This document shows positions 40,058 to 48,171 of a DNA stretch of 64,000 nt, piece after piece. The translations under genes and the position numbers were made by a program. The stretch lies in the NCBI GenBank assembly GCA_965246745.1, contig OZ251980.1, positions 806,001 to 870,000 on the forward strand, in the 5' to 3' direction. The notes under the pieces were generated by a model. That model was not told where the DNA came from. It worked only from the letters and a program-made list of their open reading frames with translations, and ran no database searches. The stretch's first letter is position 1. Each line of letters opens with the position of its first letter. This DNA is from JANXMY01 sp965246745. GTDB lineage: Bacteria; Armatimonadota; Armatimonadia; Armatimonadales; Capsulimonadaceae.

Positions 40058-41500
40058 TTATTTGACGGGCCGGCGGAGTACAACGGCGGTTTCGTAGAGA
40101 GCAGCTTTGCTGCGCTCCCCATTGCGAATCGAGGAGTTGACGACGCTGCTGCCGACACGCTTTTTGCGGAGAAGATGAATATCCTCCAATTGCAAGCCGC
40201 AAAGCTCGCCGACCTGCCCAAAGTACCTGTCAATCGGCAGCTCAATTCCCTGCATAATAGAATTGCCGAGAACAAACACCGCCGCCGCGCCGGGCTTCAA
40301 AGCGTGGCGCATTCCGTCGCAAATCCGCCGGCAATCATGAAAATACTGGACGGCATAATTTGCCCAGCCCTGACCGCCGTAATGGCCTTTCTCGGGATGC
40401 TGCCGGCTGACGGCTTCAATGCGCTCTTCCAAATCAGGCAGCCGAAATCCAAGTTGCGCTCGCGGCGCATCCCGCACCGTCTGCCAGTACTTGCCGAAAT
40501 TTTCAACCTCGATTTTCTTCAGCTCAGAAGAAGACGCGACGAAATCCATCCAGAAAAGGTGGGGGCGAGTATTGCGGATATAGTGATAATTGTTTAAGTA
40601 AGGCGGCGAAGTCACCACCAAGTCAACGCTGCTTTCCGGAACCGATGCCGCCAGATCAAGTGAGCTTTTGGGCAGCACAAGTGCGGTCGGCAGGGGATGG
40701 TACAAAGACATGGCCGCCCGGTACGTCAGCAAGTCCTCATACATAGCGTTCAGCTTGGCGGCAATGATGCCGACGACATCTGCGTTTTCAATCTCCGGCT
40801 TGCCTGCGGCGACCCGCGAGCCGAGGCTCGGCTCGAAGGAATAGTTTGAGAAGCGAACCATCACAGAGCCGAACGCCAGCAAAGCCAATTCCCTGAACTC
40901 CGCTTGCGGCATTTCACCGATAATGTCCAGACAATGAAGCACTTTCTGCTGAATGGTCGGGCTGAAAAATGGAACCCGCGAACGAAAACCGGGCGGCGGC
41001 AAAGCTCGCGGCTTCGGCAGGCAGGCGTAAGCGTCGTCACCGGCGGCAAAAGCGCAATCAAGCGAAACCGTCCGCTGATGCGCTTTATGCTCAAAAACGA
41101 GACTATTTTGCCGCAGACGTTCCGGCTCCAAACAAAAAGCCTTACATTTCACGCGGGATGCCAGCGCCGCAAAAGGATTAACCTCAAATCCGGTTACATT
41201 GTAGCCGTGCAGCAGACCTTCCACCAGGGTTGTGCCGACCCCGGAAAAAGGCTCCAGTATGGTGACATCTCGCCGCTGAGGGTCAGGTAAGTAATGCCGG
41301 AACGTGTCCGAAACGAAGCCGGCGGAAAAACCTGCAATCCACGGAACCCAGCGATGGATCGGGCTTTGCTTGTTGTCCTCAAACGCCGAATTGCGGAACA
41401 ATGGACTGACTTCCTCCGCTGCCGGAGGGGCAGACACAGCAGGGGCAAAAACAGACGGAGGCGGCAGTTCTAATTCCAATGTAATTTGAGACACAAGCAC
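40058..41500 (-). CDS. DNA methyltransferase of the amino-methylating (TSPPY) class
   Basis: 480 aa from a GTG at 41498-41500; GTG at 41494 is an alternative, and the longer frame upstream runs into nupC. SAM-binding motif EPFSGVGTTLVEG and catalytic TSPPYLNNYHY are both clear, in the order of N4-cytosine/N6-adenine (class beta-like) methylases, with a large internal domain in between. A TATACT box lies about 30 bp upstream. Cognate partner of the Eco29kI-like nuclease, which is notable because M.Eco29kI itself is a C5-cytosine enzyme. Confidence 0.85.
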   Translation of the reverse strand: MLVSQITLELELPPPSVFAPAVSAPPAAEEVSPLFRNSAFEDNKQSPIHRWVPWIAGFSAGFVSDTFRHYLPDPQRRDVTILEPFSGVGTTLVEGLLHGYNVTGFEVNPFAALASRVKCKAFCLEPERLRQNSLVFEHKAHQRTVSLDCAFAAGDDAYACLPKPRALPPPGFRSRVPFFSPTIQQKVLHCLDIIGEMPQAEFRELALLAFGSVMVRFSNYSFEPSLGSRVAAGKPEIENADVVGIIAAKLNAMYEDLLTYRAAMSLYHPLPTALVLPKSSLDLAASVPESSVDLVVTSPPYLNNYHYIRNTRPHLFWMDFVASSSELKKIEVENFGKYWQTVRDAPRAQLGFRLPDLEERIEAVSRQHPEKGHYGGQGWANYAVQYFHDCRRICDGMRHALKPGAAAVFVLGNSIMQGIELPIDRYFGQVGELCGLQLEDIHLLRKKRVGSSVVNSSIRNGERSKAALYETAVVLRRPVK

Positions 41501-41565
41501 AACTTTTCTGTCGCGGGCGGGTGCAAAAAGTATACTGGCTGCCTCAGCATAAGTCAAGCAATGTT

Positions 41566-43065
41566 TCAGAGCAGGATGCCGACCACGCAGGCGGCCATGA
41601 GCGATGAGAGCGCTCCGCCGAACATGGCGAGGAGGCCGAGGCGCGACAAGTCGCCGCGCCGGTGCGGGGCCATGCCGCTGATGCCGCCGACTTGAATGGC
41701 GACCGAGGAAAAGTTCGCAAAGCCGCACAGGGCGTAAATGGCGATCACGGCGGAGCGCGGGGACACAAAGTGCGGGTTCGACGCCAGCGTTTGCGACATC
41801 TGCAAATACGCCACAAACTCGTTGACGGCGGTTTTGATCCCCAGCAGCGGCCCGATCTGCCGGGCATCGTGCCAGGGCATTCCCGTGAGCCAGGCGAACG
41901 GGGTCGCCAGCCAGCCCAAAATCTGCTGAAACGACAACCCAGGGCAGCCGAAAAAGTGGCCGGCCCAGCCGAGCAGCGCGTTCAGCAGGGCGATCATGGC
42001 GACGAACACGATCAAAACCGCCCCGACATTCAGCGCAAGCTGCAAGCCTTCGAGAGCGCCGCGCGTCAGGGCGTCAATCGCATTCACGTCCGTGCGGTCT
42101 ACGGTGATTTTGACGGTGCCCGCCGTCTCGGGGACTTTTGTTTCGGGAAACAGCAGCTTGGCGACCACCAGCGACGACGGCGCGGACAGCAGCGACGCGG
42201 CAAGCAGGTGTCCGGCGGCATCGGGAAAGAACCCCGACAGCATGGCCGCGTAGGCCGCGAGAACGCCCGACGCGATGTTGGCAAACCCTGCGGTCATGAT
42301 CGCCATCAGCTCCGAGTTCGTCGCTTTCGCCAGAAACGGCTTAACCATCAAAGGCGCTTCGGTCTGCCCGACAAAGATGTTGGTGGCGGCAGCCAGCGTT
42401 TCCGCCCCCGACGTTCCCATCGAGCGCTGCATGACCCACGCGATGCCCTGAATGACTTTTTGCATCACCCCCGAGTAGTAAAACAGCGCGGTCAGGGCGC
42501 AGAAGAACACAATCGTCGGCAGCACATAAAACGCAAAATAGCCGCCGACATGCGCGTAGGCGGTCGGCGTCAAAATCGGTCCCATTTTGGCGTCGCCGAG
42601 CGGCAGCCCGACCGGAATGTTGTTGCCCATCGCGAGGTCGCCGAACACAAACTTGCCGCCCTGCTGCGAGAAGTCCAGCAGATTGCGGATCGCTGCGCTG
42701 GCATACGCAAAGCCGCGCTTGCCGGGGCCGGTGTCGAGCACCAGAAACGCAAACGCAAACTGAATGGCAAAGCCCCACAGTACCAGCCGCAGCGGCGTCT
42801 TCTGCCCCCGGCTCCGCACCTGCCCCACGGCATAGGCGAGGGCGGCAAACGCGAACAATCCCAGCAGCGAGCGCCCGCGCAGCAGCCACGAGCCGTGCTC
42901 GGCGGCCCGCGCGGCGGTTTCGGTGAGAAACGGCGGCCCGAGCGCGGGCGTGCCCGCGGCAAGCGCCGGGGTCTGCGCGTGAGCAATCGCGGCGCAGACG
43001 GCGATCAAAACAAAGAAAAAGCAGGCGGCGGGAAGAATGCGGCGGGAAGGAAGCGCGGAGGGCAT
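41566..43065 (-). CDS. nupC: Concentrative nucleoside transporter (NupC/CNT family)
   Basis: 499 aa from the ATG at 43063-43065; an upstream in-frame start at 43134 would add 23 residues before the signal-like segment. The N-terminal FFFVLIAVCAAIAHA is signal-peptide-like; then the CNT core with GVMQKVIQGIAWVM, GTSGAETLAAATNIFVGQTE and APLMVKPFL, and the second inverted repeat with NEFVAYLQM and ALCGFANFSSVAIQVGGIS. Couples Na+ or H+ to nucleoside uptake at the inner membrane. Its 3' end is duplicated at 39296-39362. Confidence 0.9.
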   Translation of the reverse strand: MPSALPSRRILPAACFFFVLIAVCAAIAHAQTPALAAGTPALGPPFLTETAARAAEHGSWLLRGRSLLGLFAFAALAYAVGQVRSRGQKTPLRLVLWGFAIQFAFAFLVLDTGPGKRGFAYASAAIRNLLDFSQQGGKFVFGDLAMGNNIPVGLPLGDAKMGPILTPTAYAHVGGYFAFYVLPTIVFFCALTALFYYSGVMQKVIQGIAWVMQRSMGTSGAETLAAATNIFVGQTEAPLMVKPFLAKATNSELMAIMTAGFANIASGVLAAYAAMLSGFFPDAAGHLLAASLLSAPSSLVVAKLLFPETKVPETAGTVKITVDRTDVNAIDALTRGALEGLQLALNVGAVLIVFVAMIALLNALLGWAGHFFGCPGLSFQQILGWLATPFAWLTGMPWHDARQIGPLLGIKTAVNEFVAYLQMSQTLASNPHFVSPRSAVIAIYALCGFANFSSVAIQVGGISGMAPHRRGDLSRLGLLAMFGGALSSLMAACVVGILL

Positions 43066-43195
43066 GGCGGGCGGGTCCAATCTTTGGGGGCATCGGAGAC
43101 CGGCGCTTTCAGCGCCGGGCGCTCCTGAACTCACGGCGGCGCTGCCTTGACAGCGCTTGTTCGCCCCCCTGTGCCCAAATTCCTTGTCGGCGGGG

Positions 43196-43201
43196 TATAA
43201 T
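43196..43201 (+). promoter_or_regulatory. Candidate -10 box of fba
   Basis: TATAAT 53 nt before the fba ATG. Unlike the leaderless genes of the window, this gene has a leader and a GAGGAG Shine-Dalgarno. A repeated CGATTACCTA (two copies, about 43207-43231) lies between. Confidence 0.4.
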
Positions 43202-43254
43202 CGGGGCGATTACCTAGTTTTCGATTACCTATTTCGAGGAGCATTCACCCCGCC

Positions 43255-44214
43255 ATGATCGTCACCACCAAGACGCTGTTCGCCCACGCTTACGGCAAAT
43301 ACGCCGTCGGCGCGTACAACATCAACAACGCCGAGCAGGCGATGGGCCTGTTCAAAGGCAGCATCGAGTCGCAGTCGCCGTTTATCATTCAAATCTCCAA
43401 AGGCGCTCGGGCCTACACCGACAAGCGGATGCTGGAAGCGATTATCCGGGCCTGCGACGAGATTTTCCCTGAAGCGGTCTTTGCGGTGCATCTCGACCAC
43501 GGCGACGAAAAGACCTGCCTGGAGTGCATTGACAGCGGCTTTTACTCGTCGGTGATGATTGACGCGTCCCATGACCCGTTTGACGAAAATGTCGCGATCA
43601 CCAAGCGGGTCGTGACGGCGGCCCACGCCAAAGGCGTTTCGGTGGAAGCGGAGCTTGGCATGCTCGGCGGCGTCGAAGAAGACATTGCGGTAGACGAGAA
43701 AAACGCGCTTTTGACCGACCCCGTCGAAGCCAAAGAGTTTGTCGCCCAATCGGGCTGCGATTCCCTCGCCTGCGCTATCGGCACGTCCCACGGCGCGTAC
43801 AAGTTCTCCGGCGGTCAGGGCCTGCATTTCGAGCGCATCGCCGCGATCCAGTCCCAGCTTCCCGGCTTCCCGCTGGTCATGCACGGGTCGTCGTCGGTGC
43901 CCCAGGACGAAGTCGCCCGGATCAATGCCGCCGGCGGCAAGCTCAAAGAAGGCGCGAAAGGCGTGGATGCCGACCAGTACCTGCCCGCCGCCAAGCTCGG
44001 CGTCTGCAAAGTCAACATTGACACCGACGGGCGGCTGGTCTGGACCCGCGTTCACCGCGAGTTCTTTGAAAGCAAGCCCGAGGACTTCGACCTGCGCTCC
44101 CCCGGCAAAGTCTTCATCGCCGAGTACGCCAAGTTCATCGTCAGCCGCTCCGGCTACTTAGGCTCCGCCGGTCAGCTTGCGTCGGTCCGCGAGTTCGCCG
44201 AAAGCCAGAAGTAA
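43255..44214 (+). CDS. fba: Class II fructose-bisphosphate aldolase
   Basis: 319 aa zinc aldolase that splits fructose-1,6-bisphosphate to DHAP and glyceraldehyde-3-phosphate. The zinc and catalytic region HLDHGD (about 80-85), SVMIDASHDPFDENV, the VEAELGMLGGVEED glutamate motif, GTSHGAYKF and the phosphate-binding PLVMHGSSSVP and KVNIDTDGR are all present. GAGGAG precedes the ATG at 12 nt. Glycolysis and gluconeogenesis; a housekeeping gene. Confidence 0.96.
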   Translation: MIVTTKTLFAHAYGKYAVGAYNINNAEQAMGLFKGSIESQSPFIIQISKGARAYTDKRMLEAIIRACDEIFPEAVFAVHLDHGDEKTCLECIDSGFYSSVMIDASHDPFDENVAITKRVVTAAHAKGVSVEAELGMLGGVEEDIAVDEKNALLTDPVEAKEFVAQSGCDSLACAIGTSHGAYKFSGGQGLHFERIAAIQSQLPGFPLVMHGSSSVPQDEVARINAAGGKLKEGAKGVDADQYLPAAKLGVCKVNIDTDGRLVWTRVHREFFESKPEDFDLRSPGKVFIAEYAKFIVSRSGYLGSAGQLASVREFAESQK

Positions 44215-44231
44215 GCAGCCATAGCGGGCAG

Positions 44232-44365
44232 AAAGAGCCACGGAATAAATTCCGAGGCTGATAAAAACAGTGTCGCGGCGACACAAGAGCCAGAAATTAG
44301 CAGTCTTGTGTCGCCGCGACACTGTTCTCATAGCCTCGGCATTCATGCCGTGGCGTTTGCTCTTT
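44232..44365. repeat. 134-bp near-perfect inverted repeat (MITE-like)
   Basis: The arms 44232-44288 and 44304-44365 pair with a few mismatches and small gaps. The inner 23 bp (AACAGTGTCGCGGCGACACA and so on, 44266-44288 and 44304-44326) pair perfectly around a 15-nt loop, and each arm has its own internal palindrome GTGTCGC-G-GCGACAC. The outer parts share AAAGAGC, CACGG and CCGAGGCT. It sits between fba and an isomerase-like gene, with no ORF. Size and shape fit a miniature transposable element or long hairpin RNA; single copy in this window. Confidence 0.7.
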
Positions 44366-44379
44366 ACAGTGATGATCCC

Positions 44380-45159
44380 ATGCCAAACACACCCCACCCC
44401 CGCCTCGGCGTCTCCACTTGGAGCCTGAGCCAACTGCTTACTGCCGGAACGCCGCTGCTGAACCTTCCGGCGCAGGCGGCGGCGCACGGCCTCGGCAAGC
44501 TGGAAGTGTGCCACTTTCATCTGCCGTCCACCGACGACGAGTATCTGGCGAAATTTCGGGGGGCATTGGACAGCGCCGGGGTCGAGTTTTACACGCTGCT
44601 GATTGACGACGGCGACATCACGCACCCGGACCCGATTGAGCGCAAAAAAGCGCTGGCGATGATCGAAGAGTGGATCGAAGTCGCCGCCGAAGTCGGGGCG
44701 AAGCGGGTCCGGCTCATCGGCGGCCATGCCGAGCCGACCGAAGCCGCGCTGCACCTGGCCGAAGCGGGCTTCCGCAAGCTTTTAGCCCACGCCGACGACC
44801 ACGGCCTGGAGGTCGTCACCGAAAACTGGCACCGGCTCCTCGATGAGCCGGCCGCCGTGCGGACGCTGCTGGACCGGCTGGACGGTCGGGTCGGCCTGAA
44901 AATGGACTTCGGCAACTGGCCGTCGGGCCGCAAGCATCAAGACCTGCCCCTGATTGCGGACCTAGCGGTCTGCACCCACGCGAAAGCGTTTTTTCCCGAG
45001 CCGGGCGTCATGGACACTGAAGATTTCGTGAAGTGCCTGGATTTGTGCGCCGAAGTCAAATTCGCCGGCCCGCATATTTTGATCTTCAGCGACCCCGGCG
45101 ACGAGTGGGCATCGCTCGACCAAATGCGCGACGCCGCCCTGCCGTATGTGAGTGGATAA
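44380..45159 (+). CDS. Sugar phosphate isomerase/epimerase-like TIM barrel
   Basis: 259 aa from the ATG at 44380. LGVSTWSLSQLL at the start, LEVCHFHLPS, RLIGGHAEPTE, the VVTENWHRL Glu, GLKMDFGNW Asp/Asn, THAKAFF His and LIFSDPGDEWASL at the end are the metal-ligand positions of the xylose-isomerase-like barrel. The enzyme class is solid; the substrate is unknown. Not closely similar in sequence to the TIM barrel at 12913. The inverted repeat lies directly upstream. Confidence 0.85.
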   Translation: MPNTPHPRLGVSTWSLSQLLTAGTPLLNLPAQAAAHGLGKLEVCHFHLPSTDDEYLAKFRGALDSAGVEFYTLLIDDGDITHPDPIERKKALAMIEEWIEVAAEVGAKRVRLIGGHAEPTEAALHLAEAGFRKLLAHADDHGLEVVTENWHRLLDEPAAVRTLLDRLDGRVGLKMDFGNWPSGRKHQDLPLIADLAVCTHAKAFFPEPGVMDTEDFVKCLDLCAEVKFAGPHILIFSDPGDEWASLDQMRDAALPYVSG

Positions 45160-45175
45160 AAGTCTCCCAACGTAG

Positions 45176-45196
45176 GGGCGAACCTTGTGTTCGCCC
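45176..45196 (+). terminator. Palindrome GGGCGAA-N7-TTCGCCC after the isomerase-like gene
   Basis: 7-bp stem and 7-nt loop, 16 bp past the stop codon; its right arm is the first unit of the tandem repeat that follows. No clean T-run. May act as terminator. Confidence 0.45.
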
Positions 45197-45260
45197 TTCT
45201 TCGTCCATGTTCGCCCTTCTTCGTCCATGTTCGCCCTTCCTCATCCATGTTCGCCCTTCC
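45188..45260. repeat. 20-bp tandem repeat, about 3.6 units
   Basis: TGTTCGCCCTTCTTCGTCCA at 45188-45207 and 45208-45227, a variant (TTCCTCATCCA) at 45228-45247 and a partial at 45248-45260. Intergenic, pyrimidine-rich on the plus strand. Confidence 0.9.
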
Positions 45261-45363
45261 TCTTTTGCTGTCCTTTTCTGTCCCTATTCGCCTCCTTCTG
45301 CCGCCTCCGCTGCCCCCCCGCTCTCGTTCCCGCCGCGTGTTCCGCGTCCTGCCCGTTACCGGG

Positions 45364-45369
45364 TATAAT
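45364..45369 (+). promoter_or_regulatory. TATAAT box of trpE
   Basis: TATAAT ends 11 nt before the ATG at 45381, giving a leader of about four to five nt; no Shine-Dalgarno and no good -35. No attenuator structure is visible. Confidence 0.45.
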
Positions 45370-45380
45370 TCTCCCCAATT

Positions 45381-46886
45381 ATGGAACACCCAATGACTGC
45401 GCCGACCCGTGCCGAGTTTCTTGAGAAAGCGAAAGAAGGCAATCTGATCCCCGTTTGGCGCGAAGTGCTGGCGGACACTGAAACGCCTGTGTCGGCCTAC
45501 CGCAAGATCGCCGGGGACGCGCCGAATTCGTTTCTTTTGGAAAGCGTCGAAGGCGGCGAGCGGCTGGCCCGGTACTCGTTTCTCGGCACCGACCCGTTTT
45601 TGATTTTTCGCTCGAAGGGTAACGCAGCGGAAATTACCGAAAACGGCCGCACCGAGACCTTGACGCTGTCGGCGGGAACCCGCGACCCGCTGCATGTCTT
45701 GAAAGAGCTTTTAGAGCGCTATACCTATGTGCCGTCGCCGGAGCTGCCGCCGTTTGTCGGCGGCGCGGTCGGCCTGGTCAGCTACGACACCGTGCGCTTT
45801 TTGGAAACGCTGCCGTCGCTGGCCGCCGATGACTTACAGCTTGACGACTGCGTGTTTTTATTCACCGACGCCCTTTTGGTGTTCGACAACGCCAAGCACA
45901 AAGTGCTGGCGCTGTGCAACGCGCGGATCGCGCCCGGCGACGACCCCGGCGCGGCGTATGAGGCGGCGGCGGGCAAAGTCAACGCCCTGCTCGCCCGTCT
46001 GCGCGTGCCGGCGCTTCTGCCCGCCCCGCCGGCGGCGGGGAGCGGGGAGCGGTTTGTCTCGAACCGCACCGAAAGCGACTACAAAGACGCCGTGCTGAAA
46101 GCCAAAGAGCACATCGCAGCGGGCGACACGTTTCAAGCGCAGATCGGGCAGCGGCTCGCAAAGCCCCTTCACGCCGACCCGTTTGATGTCTACCGCGCCC
46201 TGCGCTCGATCAACCCATCGCCGTATATGTTCTACTTGAACTTCGGCGACACCCAATTAGTCGGCGCGTCGCCGGAACTGCTGGTCGGCGAGAAAGACCG
46301 CCTCGTCACCATTCGCCCGATTGCCGGGTCGCGCCACGGGCGGGGCAAAACCCCGGCCGAGGACGACGCCATCGCCGCCGACCTGCTGGCCGACGAAAAA
46401 GAGCGGGCCGAGCATATCATGCTGGTGGATTTGGCCCGCAACGACATCGGGCGGGTCGCCGAGTACGGCACGGTGAGCGTGGACGAGCTGATGGTGATTG
46501 AAAAATACTCGCACATCATGCACATCGTCTCGGAAGTGACGGGGACTTTGCGGCCCGGCCTGGACCAGTTCGATGCGCTGCGGGCGTCGTTCCCCCACGG
46601 CACGGCGACCGGAGCGCCGAAAGTCCGCACGATGCAGATTATCGAGGAGCTGGAGCCGACCCGGCGCGGCGCGTATGCCGGCGGGGTCGGCTACTTTTCG
46701 TTCAGCGGCGCGATGGACCTCGCGCTTGTCCTCCGCACCGCCGTCGTCAAGCACGGCACGATTTATCTCCAAGCCTCCGGCGGCGTCGTCGCCGATTCGG
46801 TCCCCGAATACGAGTACCAAGAAACGCTTGCCAAGATGCGTGCCCTTGTCCGCGCCGTGGAATGGGCCGAATCAGGATTGGAGTAG
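45381..46886 (+). CDS. trpE: Anthranilate synthase component I
   Basis: 501 aa, full length. Makes anthranilate from chorismate in tryptophan synthesis with TrpG. The chorismate-binding core is intact: PYMFYLNFGDTQLVGASPEL, RPIAGSRHGRGKTPAEDDAI, HIMLVDLARNDIGRVAEYGT, VIEKYSHIMHIVSEVTG, the FPHGTATGAPKVRTMQIIEE block and RRGAYAGGVGYF. LLESVEGGERLARYSFLG near residues 50-67 contains the feedback (LLES) element, so Trp inhibition is likely. An ATG at 45393 is a possible alternative start. trpG/trpD are not adjacent; the following gene is a HEPN protein. Confidence 0.95.
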   Translation: MEHPMTAPTRAEFLEKAKEGNLIPVWREVLADTETPVSAYRKIAGDAPNSFLLESVEGGERLARYSFLGTDPFLIFRSKGNAAEITENGRTETLTLSAGTRDPLHVLKELLERYTYVPSPELPPFVGGAVGLVSYDTVRFLETLPSLAADDLQLDDCVFLFTDALLVFDNAKHKVLALCNARIAPGDDPGAAYEAAAGKVNALLARLRVPALLPAPPAAGSGERFVSNRTESDYKDAVLKAKEHIAAGDTFQAQIGQRLAKPLHADPFDVYRALRSINPSPYMFYLNFGDTQLVGASPELLVGEKDRLVTIRPIAGSRHGRGKTPAEDDAIAADLLADEKERAEHIMLVDLARNDIGRVAEYGTVSVDELMVIEKYSHIMHIVSEVTGTLRPGLDQFDALRASFPHGTATGAPKVRTMQIIEELEPTRRGAYAGGVGYFSFSGAMDLALVLRTAVVKHGTIYLQASGGVVADSVPEYEYQETLAKMRALVRAVEWAESGLE

Positions 46887-46889
46887 CCG

Positions 46890-47459
46890 ATGATGCTTCC
46901 CTTTTTGGTCTACTGCTCGCTGCTGAGAACGTCGCAGTACAAAAGCTGGCGTGAGCTGACGGCAATCAAACCGGACGCCGTTGACATGGATGCGGTTGAC
47001 CAGGCGATTCGGCAGGGAGTGGAAAAACGCTTGGCGCTCGCGGAACAGTTTTTAGCCTTTTCGGAAAGTCTGATTTCCGGCGCAGGCAGCGAGATCGCAA
47101 ACCGAAATGCTGTTTCTCGTGCTTATTATGCGGTCCATCATGCCGTTCGTGCTTTACTGCTGTTTGTGGAAAGCGGCGATGTTGACGGGCATCGTGATTC
47201 GATAAACGACATTTACAATCTTTTGAAGCGTAATCCCGCGCTGCGGAGTAAGCTGGGTGAGGCGGAGAAGTTTCGCACAGAGATATTGGAGCTGCTGACT
47301 CGCCGGCATCTTGCCGATTACTACCCCTATGGTACGAGCGCTCCCAATGAAGCGCCGCTTGAGTGGGAGCAAGCCGCTCAGGAAGCGCTGCAATTTGCAC
47401 GGCGCGTTGTGGGAAAAACCCGCGAGTTTATCAACCTAAAGGAAGCAGGTACTATCTGA
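46890..47459 (+). CDS. HEPN-domain protein, probable toxin of a two-gene unit
   Basis: Up to 189 aa from 46890; ATG at 46986 is an alternative start and would give the compact HEPN core. NRNAVSRAYYAVHHAVRALL contains R-x5-H, the HEPN RNase motif, within a helical bundle that continues to LEWEQAAQEALQFARRVV. HEPN proteins are ribonucleases or nucleotide-binding partners in toxin-antitoxin and defence systems. It lies 3 bp after trpE and overlaps the next start by TGATG, indicating coupling to the partner rather than to trpE. Confidence 0.75.
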   Translation: MMLPFLVYCSLLRTSQYKSWRELTAIKPDAVDMDAVDQAIRQGVEKRLALAEQFLAFSESLISGAGSEIANRNAVSRAYYAVHHAVRALLLFVESGDVDGHRDSINDIYNLLKRNPALRSKLGEAEKFRTEILELLTRRHLADYYPYGTSAPNEAPLEWEQAAQEALQFARRVVGKTREFINLKEAGTI

Positions 47460-47770
47460 TGCCATACCCAATCACAAGAATACCGACAGACAATGCAGCC
47501 CTCCGTGATGCACACCTAGCAGAGCTTCGTGCTTATATTGAACAGCAGATCGCATCAAAATTCAGTGAACAGAACCCGGACCTACTGTTTGATGTTGTCG
47601 TGTTCCGACGAAGCGACTACGATGAAGTGAAGGTTTTTATGACTGAAGCCTCACTTATGGATGAGATAACAGAATTTATGCGTCGGATTGAAGATGAGCT
47701 TTCCTCGGAGGGAATCGCTGTGATCACTTATGTTCGCGCTTGGGCCGGGCCTGCCTCCTACGCCGCCTAA
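47459..47770 (+). CDS. HEPN partner protein, unknown fold
   Basis: 103 aa from the ATG at 47459, overlapping the HEPN stop. It does not have the GS-x10-D-x-D motif of the MNT nucleotidyltransferases that usually accompany HEPN proteins. The sequence shows helix (AALRDAHLAELRAYIEQQIA), strands (LLFDVVVFRR, VKVFMTEA) and a further helix (MDEITEFMRRIEDELSSEG) and ends in VRAWAGPASYAA. It could be an antitoxin of a new type. AT-richer than the surroundings. Confidence 0.6.
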   Translation: MPYPITRIPTDNAALRDAHLAELRAYIEQQIASKFSEQNPDLLFDVVVFRRSDYDEVKVFMTEASLMDEITEFMRRIEDELSSEGIAVITYVRAWAGPASYAA

Positions 47771-47791
47771 TCTCGCCGGGGAATACGCTTT

Positions 47792-48163
47792 ATGCGGGCC
47801 ATTCTATTAACCGGGTTTATGCCGTTCGGCGGCAGTGCGAGTAATCCCTCGCAGCACGTCGCCGAGCGGCTGGACGGCAAAGTGACCGGCGGGGCGCGGG
47901 TCGTCAGCCTTGTCCTGCCGGTGGTGATGGACGGTTTTGAGCAGGTCGCAGCGGCGATTGACGCCCACACGCCCGCTTTGGTATTGTCGCTGGGACTGGC
48001 GGCGGGGACGCCGTGCCTCGATATCGAGCGGTTCGCAGTGAATTTGCGGGTGACTGCGCCGGGCGATCCGGCACTGCCGCAGTCGAAGATTGACGCCGGC
48101 GGGCCGGACGCGCTGTTTGCAGCGATTCATGCCGAGCGCTGTGCCACGCCGCGCAGTGACTGA
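47792..48163 (+). pseudogene. pcp: Pyroglutamyl-peptidase I, C-terminal half missing
   Basis: 123 aa versus about 205-215 for a full enzyme. LLTGFMPFGGSASNPS and the catalytic Glu region (LSLGLAAGTPCLDIERFAVNL) are present, but the sequence ends in CATPRSD before the catalytic Cys and His of the family, and the facing gene (48172, minus) begins 9 bp later. So the active site is incomplete. Either a truncated relic or, less likely, a shortened form with another role. Confidence 0.75.
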
Positions 48164-48171
48164 CGCCGCGC

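Larger units (their letters stand above)
39296..41565. mobile_element. Restriction-modification island flanked by direct repeats of the nupC 3' end
   Basis: The segment holds only an Eco29kI-like nuclease gene and a DNA methyltransferase gene, both minus, bounded by a 67-bp copy of the nupC 3' end on the left and the real nupC 3' end on the right. That arrangement (gene end preserved on one side, copied on the other) is what site-specific integration into a gene's 3' end leaves. No integrase or transposase lies inside it; the original carrier would have supplied it. Confidence 0.65.

Noticed and set aside
45188..45260. Possible CRISPR-like array because of regularly spaced repeats
   Set aside because: The repeats are directly tandem with no spacers and there are no cas genes.
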